64,000 nt of DNA from Paracoccaceae bacterium. Its GTDB lineage: Bacteria > Pseudomonadota > Alphaproteobacteria > Rhodobacterales > Rhodobacteraceae. Both the position numbers and the translations under genes were made by a program. The stretch is taken from positions 1-64,000 of the forward strand of contig JAFMHK010000017.1 in assembly GCA_017854585.1 (NCBI GenBank). The letters run 5' to 3'. Under the pieces are notes generated by a model. The model had not been told where the DNA came from. It saw only the letters and a program-made list of their open reading frames with translations, and did not search any database. Numbering within the stretch: position 1 is the first letter of the stretch; every line of letters starts with the position of its first letter. Below are positions 1 through 7,756 of the stretch, in pieces.

Positions 1-1
1 T

Positions 2-88
2 TGGTGCGGGCGGGGGGACTCGAACCCCCACGGGCACAGGGCCCAACAGATTTTAAGTCTGGTATGTCTACCATTCCATCACGCCCGC
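2..88 (-). tRNA. tRNA-Leu (anticodon UAA)
   Basis: On the minus strand this reads as a complete 87-nt class II tRNA. The acceptor stem pairs GCGGGCG with CGCCCGC and is followed by A and an encoded CCA. The anticodon arm is CAGA-CTTAAAA-TCTG, so the anticodon is TAA. The variable arm is long, as expected for leucine, and the T arm carries GGTTCGAGTCC-like sequence. It decodes UUA and UUG. It lies at the window edge, so its left neighbour is unseen. No duplicated 3' end that would mark an integrated element was noticed in the window. Confidence 0.97.
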
Positions 89-153
89 ACGTTGCGCGTG
101 CCCCTGTGCTAGCGCGTGGCGGCACGGTTGACAATCGGTGGGGGAAGCGCCGG

Positions 154-197
154 AAAAAACGCGCGTGCCCCGGAATGTGGGATAGGGCACGCGCGTT
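154..197 (-). terminator. Rho-independent terminator on the minus strand
   Basis: A perfect 13-bp inverted repeat (158-170 with 185-197, AACGCGCGTGCCC and its complement) encloses a 14-nt loop. Read on the minus strand, the second arm runs into a tract of six T residues. This is a textbook intrinsic terminator. No convincing minus-strand protein gene lies upstream of it before 384, where a plus-strand gene begins, so the transcript it ends is unknown. Confidence 0.75.
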
Positions 198-383
198 GAA
201 CTGGTTACGCCAAGCAGCAAAAGGCCCGCGTTGGACGCGGACCTGCGTGTTGTCGCCCAAATGGCTTAAGACCTGATGAACGGTGCCAAGAGCATCGCGT
301 GTCTTGCGCCAGATCAATGCGGGACGGCACGGGCGGCCGTAATCTGTGGATGCCTGAACCCCTGATGGCAGGAGACACGCCCC

Positions 384-1148
384 ATGTCCCGCAACGGGCC
401 GGACCTTCTGACAGTTGCACCGCAGATGGTGAGCGGTCTGGCGTTTGCTGCAACCGAAACGGCGCTGAAACCAATCTATGCGCCGCTTGATCCGGTGTGG
501 TTGCGCGCCAGACTGAGGGAGGGGCTTCAAATCCGGATGTTGCGCCGACCGGACCATGGGCTGGTCCTGTTCTGTCCGGGTCAGATGGCGTGGCGGCCGA
601 TTCAGGGGGCTGCGCCATTCGTCGTCGTTCATGACCTGCGTGTGTTGCCGGGCCCGTGTGCCGCCGCACACACAGCCCGCTTGTGGCGCAGTGTCGAAGA
701 ATGGGCATGCTATTTTGGTTATGCCGGCGTGGTGGCCTTGAGCGGGGACGCGGACGGCTTCATCGCGCCCGAGCGGGTGCCGCCACGTCATTATACCTGC
801 GTGGACGATAACCAGTTCGGCGCGCGTCTGATTGCCCGCGTCTTGCGGGGCCCTGTCGCGCTTCCGCGGTTGCCGCGGGACTGGACGCGGCGTGCTGCGG
901 GGCTTGGTTCGGGTGTCGTGGTGCAGTGCACGGGCGAAACGGGACGCCTTGCCGCCCGGGCCGAGCGGGTTTTGCGCGTGGCCGAAAGGCGCGGTGTCCC
1001 GGCGCGCGTCGATTGTTTCGACAGCGCCGCTGAAGTGCAAGCGCGGGCCGGCCATCCGGCGGCGGTTTTCGCGGTCTATCGTGACGGGGTGCCGCATGGC
1101 GGACCTGAGACGACCGACGCGCAATTGCGGGCGTGGATCAAGGCGTGA
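384..1148 (+). CDS. YoaP-like GNAT-family protein
   Basis: A 254-residue protein that I read as a member of the family joining a GNAT fold to a C-terminal YoaP-like domain. The N-terminal half has the pattern CPGQMAWRPI and then a strand like VVHDLRVLPG, which matches the core GNAT strands of that family. The C-terminal part (about residues 165-254) ends with the typical AVYRDGVPHGG and LRAWIKA segments. The usual acetyl-CoA loop (Q/R-x-x-G-x-G/A) after the VLPG strand is not recognisable, so acetyltransferase activity is doubtful. AGGAG lies about ten bases before the ATG. It ends directly against the apt gene on the other strand. Substrate unknown. Confidence 0.6.
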   Translation: MSRNGPDLLTVAPQMVSGLAFAATETALKPIYAPLDPVWLRARLREGLQIRMLRRPDHGLVLFCPGQMAWRPIQGAAPFVVVHDLRVLPGPCAAAHTARLWRSVEEWACYFGYAGVVALSGDADGFIAPERVPPRHYTCVDDNQFGARLIARVLRGPVALPRLPRDWTRRAAGLGSGVVVQCTGETGRLAARAERVLRVAERRGVPARVDCFDSAAEVQARAGHPAAVFAVYRDGVPHGGPETTDAQLRAWIKA

Positions 1149-1688
1149 TCACGCGCCCCCGAACACGCAGAGCGCATGCACCTCGATCCCCATCCGTTCC
1201 AACCGCTTGCGCCCGCCCAGATCTGGCAGATCGACGACAAAGGCACAGCCGGCCACCTCGGCGCCCAGACGCTCGATCAGCTTGATGCCGGCCTCGGCGG
1301 TGCCGCCCGTCGCCAGCAGATCATCGACCAGCAGAACCTTCTGGCCCGCCGCAAGCGCGTCATCGTGGATTTCGACGGTGGCTTGGCCGTATTCCAGCAC
1401 GTAATCTTCGGAGATGGTGGCACCGGGCAGTTTGCCCTTCTTGCGGATCGGAACAAACCCTTTGCCAAGCTGGTGGGCGACCGCACCACCAAGAATGAAG
1501 CCACGTGCCTCAAGCCCGACAACCATATCGATCCGTTGGCCGACATAAGGCGCCAGCAGTTGATCCACCGCCAGACGAAAGCCGCGCGGATCCGCGAACA
1601 GGGTCGTGACATCGCGGAACATGATGCCCGCGTGCGGAAAGTCGGGGATTGTCCGGATATAATCCAGCACGGTCTTGTGGTCACGCAT
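1149..1688 (-). CDS. apt: Adenine phosphoribosyltransferase
   Basis: Converts adenine and PRPP to AMP and pyrophosphate in cytoplasmic purine salvage. The 179-residue length is normal. The PRPP-binding signature [13 protein letters not shown] is at residues 118-130, and the family's [11 protein letters not shown] stretch is at 58-68. The start is [10 protein letters not shown]; longer upstream reading in the frame has no family similarity and crosses the next gene. It lies downstream of the DUF2927 gene on the same strand with a 16-bp gap. mtnP, about 1.5 kb upstream on the same strand, makes adenine, the substrate of this enzyme. Confidence 0.96.
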   Translation of the reverse strand: MRDHKTVLDYIRTIPDFPHAGIMFRDVTTLFADPRGFRLAVDQLLAPYVGQRIDMVVGLEARGFILGGAVAHQLGKGFVPIRKKGKLPGATISEDYVLEYGQATVEIHDDALAAGQKVLLVDDLLATGGTAEAGIKLIERLGAEVAGCAFVVDLPDLGGRKRLERMGIEVHALCVFGGA

Positions 1689-1704
1689 CGCGGGCCTTTC
1701 GGGG

Positions 1705-2370
1705 TCAGAGACGAGGGTAATGGCGGCGCAGTGCGTCTGCATCTTGGCCGCGCAGCCAGACGGTTGAATTGCTGGTTTCCGAAAAGATCGAGCGGGCGTA
1801 GGCCTCGGACGCGATATCGGTTGGCAGGCCCATGGCCTGAACCAGTTCCTCCAGCACGACCGACGCGATTTCGCGGCGCCGGATGTCGCGGCTGATGGCA
1901 ATGGCGGCAGCAAGGATCTGGTCCCCCCGCGAACGTAGAACGACCCGCCCGATCGAGATCGAGGCACCGTCCAGTTCGTCGTTGCCGGTATCGGCGACGA
2001 CGCCGCCTTGACGGGTTTCAACAAGGTAGAGCGGGATATCAATCTCGCCTTCGTAGACCCGTTCCAGAAACAGATGCGCCCCCGCGCCATTGATCTCGTC
2101 AATTGCGGCATCGAGTGCTGCATCCACAAGATCAAGCTTGTAATCGGGAAACTGGGTCGAGACCTGCGCGATGCCGACCCGCAAAGCCAGCCGCCTGTCG
2201 CGGGGCCAGTAGATCAGGGGCTTGGTGCAAGCGTTGCCGGGCGCGGCACCGCAAGCGACGAGGCGATAGAAATCCTCGTCGCTGATGATCTGGGGCACTT
2301 CCACGAATTCCTGCGCCCTGCCGGGCAGCGGGAGTGTGAGGACCAGCAAGAAACAAAGTGTGCGCCACAT
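1705..2370 (-). CDS. DUF2927 domain-containing exported protein
   Basis: A 221-residue protein beginning with a Sec signal peptide ([20 protein letters not shown], cleavage expected after GRA). The body matches DUF2927, a family common in Rhodobacterales: a conserved C-terminal segment [15 protein letters not shown] is followed by [10 protein letters not shown] and a closing ADALRRHYP. The EELVQ helix sits where zinc-dependent relatives carry HExxH, so it may be a degenerate metallopeptidase-like fold, but no catalytic residues can be pointed out. The start is taken at the signal peptide; in-frame sequence further upstream runs through the dispersed repeat at about 2.5 kb. Function unknown; probably periplasmic. 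Confidence 0.75.
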   Translation of the reverse strand: MWRTLCFLLVLTLPLPGRAQEFVEVPQIISDEDFYRLVACGAAPGNACTKPLIYWPRDRRLALRVGIAQVSTQFPDYKLDLVDAALDAAIDEINGAGAHLFLERVYEGEIDIPLYLVETRQGGVVADTGNDELDGASISIGRVVLRSRGDQILAAAIAISRDIRRREIASVVLEELVQAMGLPTDIASEAYARSIFSETSNSTVWLRGQDADALRRHYPRL

Positions 2371-2504
2371 GTGCGAGTGATGGCCCTTGTGTGCGTCCGG
2401 ATCAAGCGGATCGTGCCGCGCGGCCTGTGCGGTGTTGCAAGAGTGGCGCGTGCGGGTGGCGCGGTGGCCCTGATTTTCAGGAGGACAGCCCGTCGTCCAA
2501 GGGA

Positions 2505-2565
2505 GCGGGGGCCAGCCCCCGTCAGCAAAGCTGACACCCCCGGAGTTTTTGGCCAAGATGAAAAC
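2505..2565 (-). repeat. Dispersed 3'-flanking GC-rich repeat, copy A
   Basis: A GC-rich hairpin (GGGGGCCAGCCCCC), a second small hairpin (GTCAGCAAAGCTGAC) and the tail CCCCCGGAGTTTTTGGCCAAGATGAA. It lies just after the stop codon of the LysE gene and is oriented with the TTCATCTTGGCC end towards that stop. Related copies lie at about 5.3, 19.7 and 29.7 kb. Confidence 0.7.
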
Positions 2566-2568
2566 GGA

Positions 2569-3198
2569 CTAGGCAGCGGCCCGGCGCAGACCTGCCGTCA
2601 GGAGGCCCATGCCGATCAGCGTGCCGCCACCCGCGCGCGTCATCCAGGCGATCACGCCGGGGCGTGCGATGCGGCTGCGCAGATGGTCGGCCAGAAGCGC
2701 ATAGGCCAGCGCGTTGATCGTTGCCAGCGTGACGAAGGTGGCGATCAGGATCGCGAATTGCGGAAGCAGGGGGGCCCCGGATGAGATGAATTGCGGGACA
2801 AAAGCGATAAAGAAGGCGATGGATTTCGGGTTCAGTGCCGTCACCGCCGCCGCATGGGTAAAGGTGCGCCGGGCCGTGACGCTGGCGGTTTCGGGAAGCG
2901 CTGTGGCTTCATCTGAGGCCGCGCGGATGAGTTTGAGGCCAAGCCAGATCAGGTAGACCGCGCCGCCCCATTTCAGAACCGTGAAAAGCGTGGACGAGGC
3001 AAGGACCAAGGCCCCGAGACCCGCCAGTGATGCGGTCATTGCGACGAGGTCGCCGACGGCCACCCCTGCGGCGGTGGACACCGCCACGCGCCTGCCCTGA
3101 CTGAGGGCATAGCTGAGCACGAGCAGGATTGTCGGCCCGGGGATCATCAGCAGGACGGACGAGGCGGCGACGAACGCGAGCCAGGTTTCAATGCTCAT
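2569..3198 (-). CDS. LysE/RhtB-family amino-acid exporter
   Basis: A 209-residue inner-membrane protein with about six hydrophobic segments, the normal size for LysE/RhtB exporters. The family signature near the N terminus is clear (LLMIPGPTILLVLSYALSQG), followed by a glycine-rich second helix and LNPKSIAFFIAFVPQF in the middle. Such proteins export amino acids or their analogues; the substrate cannot be told. The start MSIETW overlaps the last 11 bases of mtnP, so the two are probably cotranscribed and translationally coupled. A copy of the dispersed repeat follows the stop codon. Confidence 0.88.
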   Translation of the reverse strand: MSIETWLAFVAASSVLLMIPGPTILLVLSYALSQGRRVAVSTAAGVAVGDLVAMTASLAGLGALVLASSTLFTVLKWGGAVYLIWLGLKLIRAASDEATALPETASVTARRTFTHAAAVTALNPKSIAFFIAFVPQFISSGAPLLPQFAILIATFVTLATINALAYALLADHLRSRIARPGVIAWMTRAGGGTLIGMGLLTAGLRRAAA

Positions 3199-4072
3199 GG
3201 TGAGGTCCGTGCAAGACGCGGCCAGCGATGGCATCAAGTTTGCTCAGCATGGTGGGGTCGCGGTTGGCCGGTGCGGTCAGGATCGCATGATCGAGGGCGC
3301 GGTGGCAGCCTTGGGGGCAGGGCGCGGCATCGAGCAGCGCGGGCAATCCGCCCACCAGCCCCTTGGCCTTGCCTGCATTGCCGGTCAGGGTGGCGATGAT
3401 CTGCGTGATGTCCACCGCGCCGTGATCGGGGTGCCAGCTGTCGTAATCGGTGATCATTGCCACCGAGGCGTAACAAAGCTCGGCCTCGCGGGCGAGTTTC
3501 GCCTCGGGCATGTTGGTCATGCCGATCACGTCGCAGCCCCAGACATCGCGGTAGAGCCTGCTTTCCGCGAGGGTGGAGAACTGCGGCCCTTCCATCGCCA
3601 GATAGGTGCCCGCGTCGTGGACCGTCACGCCTGCCGCACGCGCGGCCGTGGCGCAGGCCGTGCCAAGGCGCGCACAGGTCGGGTGCGCCACCGAGACATG
3701 CGCCACAAGGCCGGGACCGAAGAAGGATTTCTCGCGGGCGAAGGTGCGGTCGATGAACTGATCCACGATGACGAAATCGCCGGGCGCCATATCGTCACGG
3801 AACGACCCGCAGGCCGAGACGGAGATGACATCGGTGACACCCTGTCGCTTCAAGGCGTCGATATTGGCGCGATAGGGCACATCGGACGGCGTGTGAACAT
3901 GGCCGCGCCCGTGACGGGGCAGGAACACCATGCGCGTTCCGCCGAGCATACCGATCAAAAGCTGATCGGACGGGGCGCCGAAGGAGCTGTCTTGGCTGAC
4001 CCATTCGGCCCGCGCAAGCCCGTCGATCTGATACAGGCCCGAGCCGCCGATGATGCCGATCACTCTGTCCAT
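3188..4072 (-). CDS. mtnP: S-methyl-5'-thioadenosine phosphorylase
   Basis: Splits methylthioadenosine with phosphate into adenine and 5-methylthioribose 1-phosphate, the first step of methionine salvage. The 294 residues start with the phosphate loop IIGGSGLYQ, then FLPRHGRGH (50-58), EGPQFSTLAES (161-171) and GMTNMPEAKLAREAELCYA (184-202), all typical of MTAP-type enzymes. The start MDRVIG has GGAGGA a few bases upstream, so it is preferred over an in-frame ATG six codons earlier. It overlaps the LysE gene downstream. No other methionine-salvage genes are in the window. Confidence 0.95.
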   Translation of the reverse strand: MDRVIGIIGGSGLYQIDGLARAEWVSQDSSFGAPSDQLLIGMLGGTRMVFLPRHGRGHVHTPSDVPYRANIDALKRQGVTDVISVSACGSFRDDMAPGDFVIVDQFIDRTFAREKSFFGPGLVAHVSVAHPTCARLGTACATAARAAGVTVHDAGTYLAMEGPQFSTLAESRLYRDVWGCDVIGMTNMPEAKLAREAELCYASVAMITDYDSWHPDHGAVDITQIIATLTGNAGKAKGLVGGLPALLDAAPCPQGCHRALDHAILTAPANRDPTMLSKLDAIAGRVLHGPHHEH

Positions 4073-4128
4073 CTTTGTCCTCCCGTGCATTCAGACTAGG
4101 GGGCCGGGGCAATGCTGGCCAGCGCCGA

Positions 4129-4734
4129 TCATTCGCCCGGGCGCGTCAGCGAAAACACTTCGGTGATGCGCGAATAATCCTTGTACCCAAGACGCGTCAG
4201 GGGATTGAATGTGGTGATGTCGAACAGGCCGTCAACAAGGCAATCGTCACGCATATGCACGCCCGTAACCTCGCCAAAGACGGCAAAGTTGGCCTCACCC
4301 GGCAGTTGCACGATCTGTGTCAGCTTGCATTCCAGCGACGCGGGCGCATTCGCCACGCGGGAGCAGGCGATGGTTTCACACGGGGCACGCGCGATTCCGG
4401 CCAGCGCGAATTCATCGGTGCCCTTGTCCCATGCGCCCGAGGTCTGGTTCATCACGTCCTTCATGGCATATTCTACGATATTGACGCAAAATACACCCGT
4501 GTCGCGGATGTTTGCCACGCTGTCCTTGGTATCGCCCCGGTCGGGCTTGGCGGAGGTGGAGGCGAACATCACCTGTGGCGGGACATAGGCGACGGCGTTG
4601 AAGAATGAATAGGGCGCTAGGTTTTCCGAGCCGTCCGCGCCGCGTGTCGAAATCCAGCCAATGGGCCGGGGTGTGACGATTGCATTGAACGGATTATGGG
4701 GCAGGCCGTGGCCATCTTCGGGTTTGTAGAACAT
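4129..4734 (-). CDS. Flavin reductase-like, FMN-binding protein
   Basis: A 201-residue protein of the flavin reductase family (split-barrel FMN-binding fold). The N-terminal signature is visible: PRPIGWISTRGADGSENLAPYSFFNAV, followed by PQVMFAS and TGVFCVNIV. The C-terminal half has VFGEVTGVHMRDDCLVDG. Relatives reduce FMN with NAD(P)H or serve as the reductase half of oxygenases, but no oxygenase gene is adjacent, so the partner is unknown. The start MFYKPEDG follows GGGAGA. It is transcribed towards mtnP with a gap of about 56 bp. Confidence 0.88.
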   Translation of the reverse strand: MFYKPEDGHGLPHNPFNAIVTPRPIGWISTRGADGSENLAPYSFFNAVAYVPPQVMFASTSAKPDRGDTKDSVANIRDTGVFCVNIVEYAMKDVMNQTSGAWDKGTDEFALAGIARAPCETIACSRVANAPASLECKLTQIVQLPGEANFAVFGEVTGVHMRDDCLVDGLFDITTFNPLTRLGYKDYSRITEVFSLTRPGE

Positions 4735-4811
4735 CAACTGTCTCCCTTGTTTGGCAAAGGGGTAGCGGCGTGTTACGCGGGTTGCCAGAGGCAACGGGCG
4801 GTTTTCTGACA

Positions 4812-5288
4812 ATGTATCGGCTGACGCGCGAAGAGGCCGCAGACCGCTGGGAGGTCGAGGCGCTTTTTGATCTGTGCTTTGCGCCCGGGCGCGAGGCATT
4901 GAGCAGCTATCGCTTGCGTGATGGTGTGCCGGCGGTCCGCAATCTGTGCCTGGTGGCGCGGGACGCGGATGGCATTCTGGCGGGTGCGATCCGGTATTGG
5001 CCGGTGCGCGTCGGCGGCGCCGAGGCACTGTTGCTGGGCCCCGTGGCCGTCCACCCGACACGGCAGGGCGAGGGATTGGCCGGCCGCCTGATCCGCGACA
5101 GTCTTGATCTTGCCTGGGCCGCGCGTTGGCCGCGCGTCATGCTGGTCGGGGATGCGCCCTATTACCGGCGGTTCGGGTTTGAACGTCTGGAGGGGGTGGA
5201 GATGCCCCCGCCGACGAACCCCGACCGGGTTCTGGGCATTGGGAACTGGACCGGGATCGCCGGGCGTGTCACGCGCTGGGGTGGATAG
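4812..5288 (+). CDS. GNAT-family N-acetyltransferase (YhbS-like)
   Basis: A 158-residue GNAT protein. The acetyl-CoA motif is clear: LLGPVAVHPTRQGEGLAGRLI, with the R-x-G-x-G/A pattern present as RQGEGLAG. It is followed by VMLVGDAPYYRRFGFE, typical of YhbS-like acetyltransferases. It starts at ATG 4812 by similarity (MYRLTREEA). A GTG at 4770 with AAAGGGG upstream would add 14 residues and cannot be excluded. It is divergent from the flavin reductase and probably has its own promoter in the short gap. Substrate unknown. Confidence 0.82.
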   Translation: MYRLTREEAADRWEVEALFDLCFAPGREALSSYRLRDGVPAVRNLCLVARDADGILAGAIRYWPVRVGGAEALLLGPVAVHPTRQGEGLAGRLIRDSLDLAWAARWPRVMLVGDAPYYRRFGFERLEGVEMPPPTNPDRVLGIGNWTGIAGRVTRWGG

Positions 5289-5317
5289 CGGGCGGCGGCA
5301 CGTGCGCGGTGGTCAAG

Positions 5318-5370
5318 GCGAGGGGCGCTGCCCCTCGTGCTCCCCGGAGTTTGCGGGCCAAGATGAAGGT
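5318..5370 (-). repeat. Dispersed 3'-flanking GC-rich repeat, copy B
   Basis: Hairpin GAGGGGCGCTGCCCCTC followed by CTCCCCGGAGTTTGCGGGCCAAGATGAAG. It lies downstream of the ptsP stop codon with its TTCATCTTGG end facing that gene, the same arrangement as copies A and C. Confidence 0.7.
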
Positions 5371-5393
5371 ATGACGCGCGGCGTGCCCGGCAC

Positions 5394-7637
5394 CTAGCCT
5401 TGCGTGCGCAGCCATTCGATCACCGCAGGGCGCACCGATTGCGCGCCGCTGCTTCGGGCGTCATTGATGATGCTGCGGACCTCACCCAGATCGACACGCC
5501 GCAGCAGGCTTTTTACCGGGCCGATCGAGGCCGGGCGCATCGACAGGCTGCGCAGGCCCATGGCCGCGAAACAGAGCGCCTCGATGGGGCGGCCAGCGTC
5601 TTCGCCGCAAAAGCTGAGCGGGGTGCCAGTGCTGTCGCAGCGCTGCACGATCTGTTCGAGGAAGGTCAGGAAGCTGACGTTCAATGTGTCATAGCGGCGG
5701 CGCACGCGTTCGTTTTCGCGGTCGGCCGCAAAGAAGAATTGCTTCAGGTCATTGCCGCCGATCGAGATGAAATCGGCCAGTTCAAAGAACTGTCGCGGGG
5801 CGAAGGCGAGGCTGGGGGTTTCCAGCATGGCTCCGATATCCAGCCGTTCGGGCAGCGTGTGGCCGAGGGCGGCCTCTTTCTCCATCTCGCGCAGCAGGTG
5901 GTTGCGGGCTTGGGTGAATTCCTCGAACTGGGCGATGAAGGGGAACATGACGGACAGGGGCCTGCCGTTTGCGGCGCGGATCAGGGCCTGCAGCTGCATT
6001 CTCATCACGCCCGGCTTGTCCAGTCCCACGCGGATTGCGCGCCAGCCCAAGGCCGGGTTCGGTTCCTCGGTCCGCTTCATGTAGGGCAGCACCTTGTCCG
6101 ACCCGATATCGAGTGTTCGGAATACGACGGTCTTGCCGCCTGCCGCATCCATGACACGCGCATAAAGGGCGGCAAGTTCACCCCGGCGCGGGACGCGGGC
6201 GCGGGTCAGAAACTGCAGTTCGGTCCTGAACAAGCCCACCCCGTCGGCCCCGGACGACGGAAGCGACGGCAGGTCGGCCATGAGGCCCGCGTTCATGTTC
6301 AGCGAGATTGCGGTGCCGCACAGGGTTACGGCGGGTTTGTCGCGGATCGAGGCATAGCGTTCCTGCGCTGCGGCCTGCATCGCCACCTTGTCGCGAAATG
6401 CGCTGGCAACGGCATCTTCGGGGCGCAGGTGTACGATACCCTGATCGCCGTCCACGAGTATTGCGTCGCCGTTCAGCGCCTCGACGGTGATACGCTTGGC
6501 GTTGATGACCAGCGGAATGGCCAGCGCACGTGCAACGATTGCCGCGTGCGAGCCGACCGAGCCTTCCTCCAGCACCACGGCCCGCAGCGCGCGGCCATAT
6601 TCCAGAAGCTCGCCCGGACCGATGTTGCGGGCAACCAGCACCGGGTTGTCGGGCATATCGGCGCCGGTATCGGCCCCCTGACCCGTCAACAGCCGCAGCA
6701 GCTTGTTGGACAGATCATCCAGATCCTGCAGGCGTTCGCGCAAATAGGCGTCGGGCACGGTTTCCATCCGGGCGCGGGCGGCGGATTGTTCCTTTTCCAC
6801 CGCAGCCTCGGCGGACAGGCCGCGGGCGATGTCCTCTTCCATCCGGCGCATCCAGCCACGGGAATTGGCGAACATCCGATAGGCTTCCAGCACGTCGACC
6901 TGTTCGCCGCCATTCCCCGGAACGTGGGTCAGCATCTGGTCCACGGAAATCCGCAGTTGTTCCACCGCATCGCGCAGGCGCACAAGTTCCGCGTCGGGGT
7001 CGTCGGACACCGGGTTGGTGACCACGACGCGCGGTTCATGCAGATAGACATGGCCCATGGCCGCGCCTTCCTGGGCGCAGACGCCGCGCAGCATCACCTG
7101 ACTGATATGGCGGGCCGACAGCGCCGGGCCTTCGCCGACGAATGCGCCGAGTTCGGCCATTTCGGCCAGCACCATGGCCACGACTTCCAGCGCATAAATC
7201 TCATCATCAGAATAGACGCGGGCGTCCTTCGATTGGACCACCAGAACACCCAGACGTTCGCCAAGCCGCTGGATCGGCACGCCGAGGAAGCTGGAAAACC
7301 GTTCTTCCCCGGTTTCCGGCATGTAGCGAAAGCCGCGCTCCGCCGGGGCATTTGCGGTATTGATGGCGCGCGATTTCGCGGCGACCTTTCCGACCAGACC
7401 TTCGCCAAGGCGCATCCGGGTCACGTGCACGGCCTCGGGCGCCAGACCTTCGGTCGCGCAGAGTTCCAAGGTGTCGTCGCCGCGCATCAGGTAAATGGAG
7501 CACACCTCGGTGCCCATGCTGTCCGCGATCAGCCGCACGATCTTGTCCAGCCGTTCTTGCCCTGCACCAGCCTCGGCCAGCGTGGTTTGCAAACGGCTCA
7601 GCAGCTTGCGGCTTTCGGTCTGGGTGTTATCTGGCAT
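5394..7637 (-). CDS. ptsP: PtsP, phosphoenolpyruvate-protein phosphotransferase (nitrogen PTS enzyme I)
   Basis: First enzyme of the nitrogen-related PTS: it autophosphorylates with PEP and passes the phosphate to NPr. Of 747 residues, about 20-160 form a GAF sensor domain, which in known PtsP proteins responds to glutamine. The swivelling phosphohistidine domain follows, with GSVGSHAAIVARALAIP carrying His364. The C-terminal PEP-binding barrel shows GVGLFRTELQFL, FRTLDIGSDKVLPYMK, SIGGNDLKQFFFAADREN and the cysteine loop SFCGEDAGRP. The start MPDNTQTESRK is chosen by family similarity; ATGs 8 and 12 codons upstream are alternatives. lysC lies upstream, as in related genomes. NPr and EIIA(Ntr) genes are not in the window. 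Confidence 0.93.
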   Translation of the reverse strand: MPDNTQTESRKLLSRLQTTLAEAGAGQERLDKIVRLIADSMGTEVCSIYLMRGDDTLELCATEGLAPEAVHVTRMRLGEGLVGKVAAKSRAINTANAPAERGFRYMPETGEERFSSFLGVPIQRLGERLGVLVVQSKDARVYSDDEIYALEVVAMVLAEMAELGAFVGEGPALSARHISQVMLRGVCAQEGAAMGHVYLHEPRVVVTNPVSDDPDAELVRLRDAVEQLRISVDQMLTHVPGNGGEQVDVLEAYRMFANSRGWMRRMEEDIARGLSAEAAVEKEQSAARARMETVPDAYLRERLQDLDDLSNKLLRLLTGQGADTGADMPDNPVLVARNIGPGELLEYGRALRAVVLEEGSVGSHAAIVARALAIPLVINAKRITVEALNGDAILVDGDQGIVHLRPEDAVASAFRDKVAMQAAAQERYASIRDKPAVTLCGTAISLNMNAGLMADLPSLPSSGADGVGLFRTELQFLTRARVPRRGELAALYARVMDAAGGKTVVFRTLDIGSDKVLPYMKRTEEPNPALGWRAIRVGLDKPGVMRMQLQALIRAANGRPLSVMFPFIAQFEEFTQARNHLLREMEKEAALGHTLPERLDIGAMLETPSLAFAPRQFFELADFISIGGNDLKQFFFAADRENERVRRRYDTLNVSFLTFLEQIVQRCDSTGTPLSFCGEDAGRPIEALCFAAMGLRSLSMRPASIGPVKSLLRRVDLGEVRSIINDARSSGAQSVRPAVIEWLRTQG

Positions 7638-7756
7638 GTGTCCCCGGTCTTGCGGCGTCATCCGACCCACCACGCATAGCGCGGCAGAGGGCTGGGGCGC
7701 AACGGCGGATCAAACCGCGATAGCGCGCTTACCGACCGGTGTTCAGGGCCGCTGGA

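Noticed and set aside
2..88. tRNA-Leu as the attachment site of a genomic island
   Set aside because: No repeated tRNA 3' end, integrase or mobile gene was found to its right; the left side is outside the window.
5400..7679. A 759-codon open frame on the strand opposite ptsP
   Set aside because: It mirrors ptsP almost exactly, has no ribosome site and shows low-complexity His/Gln/Gly-rich sequence typical of antisense frames in high-GC genes.
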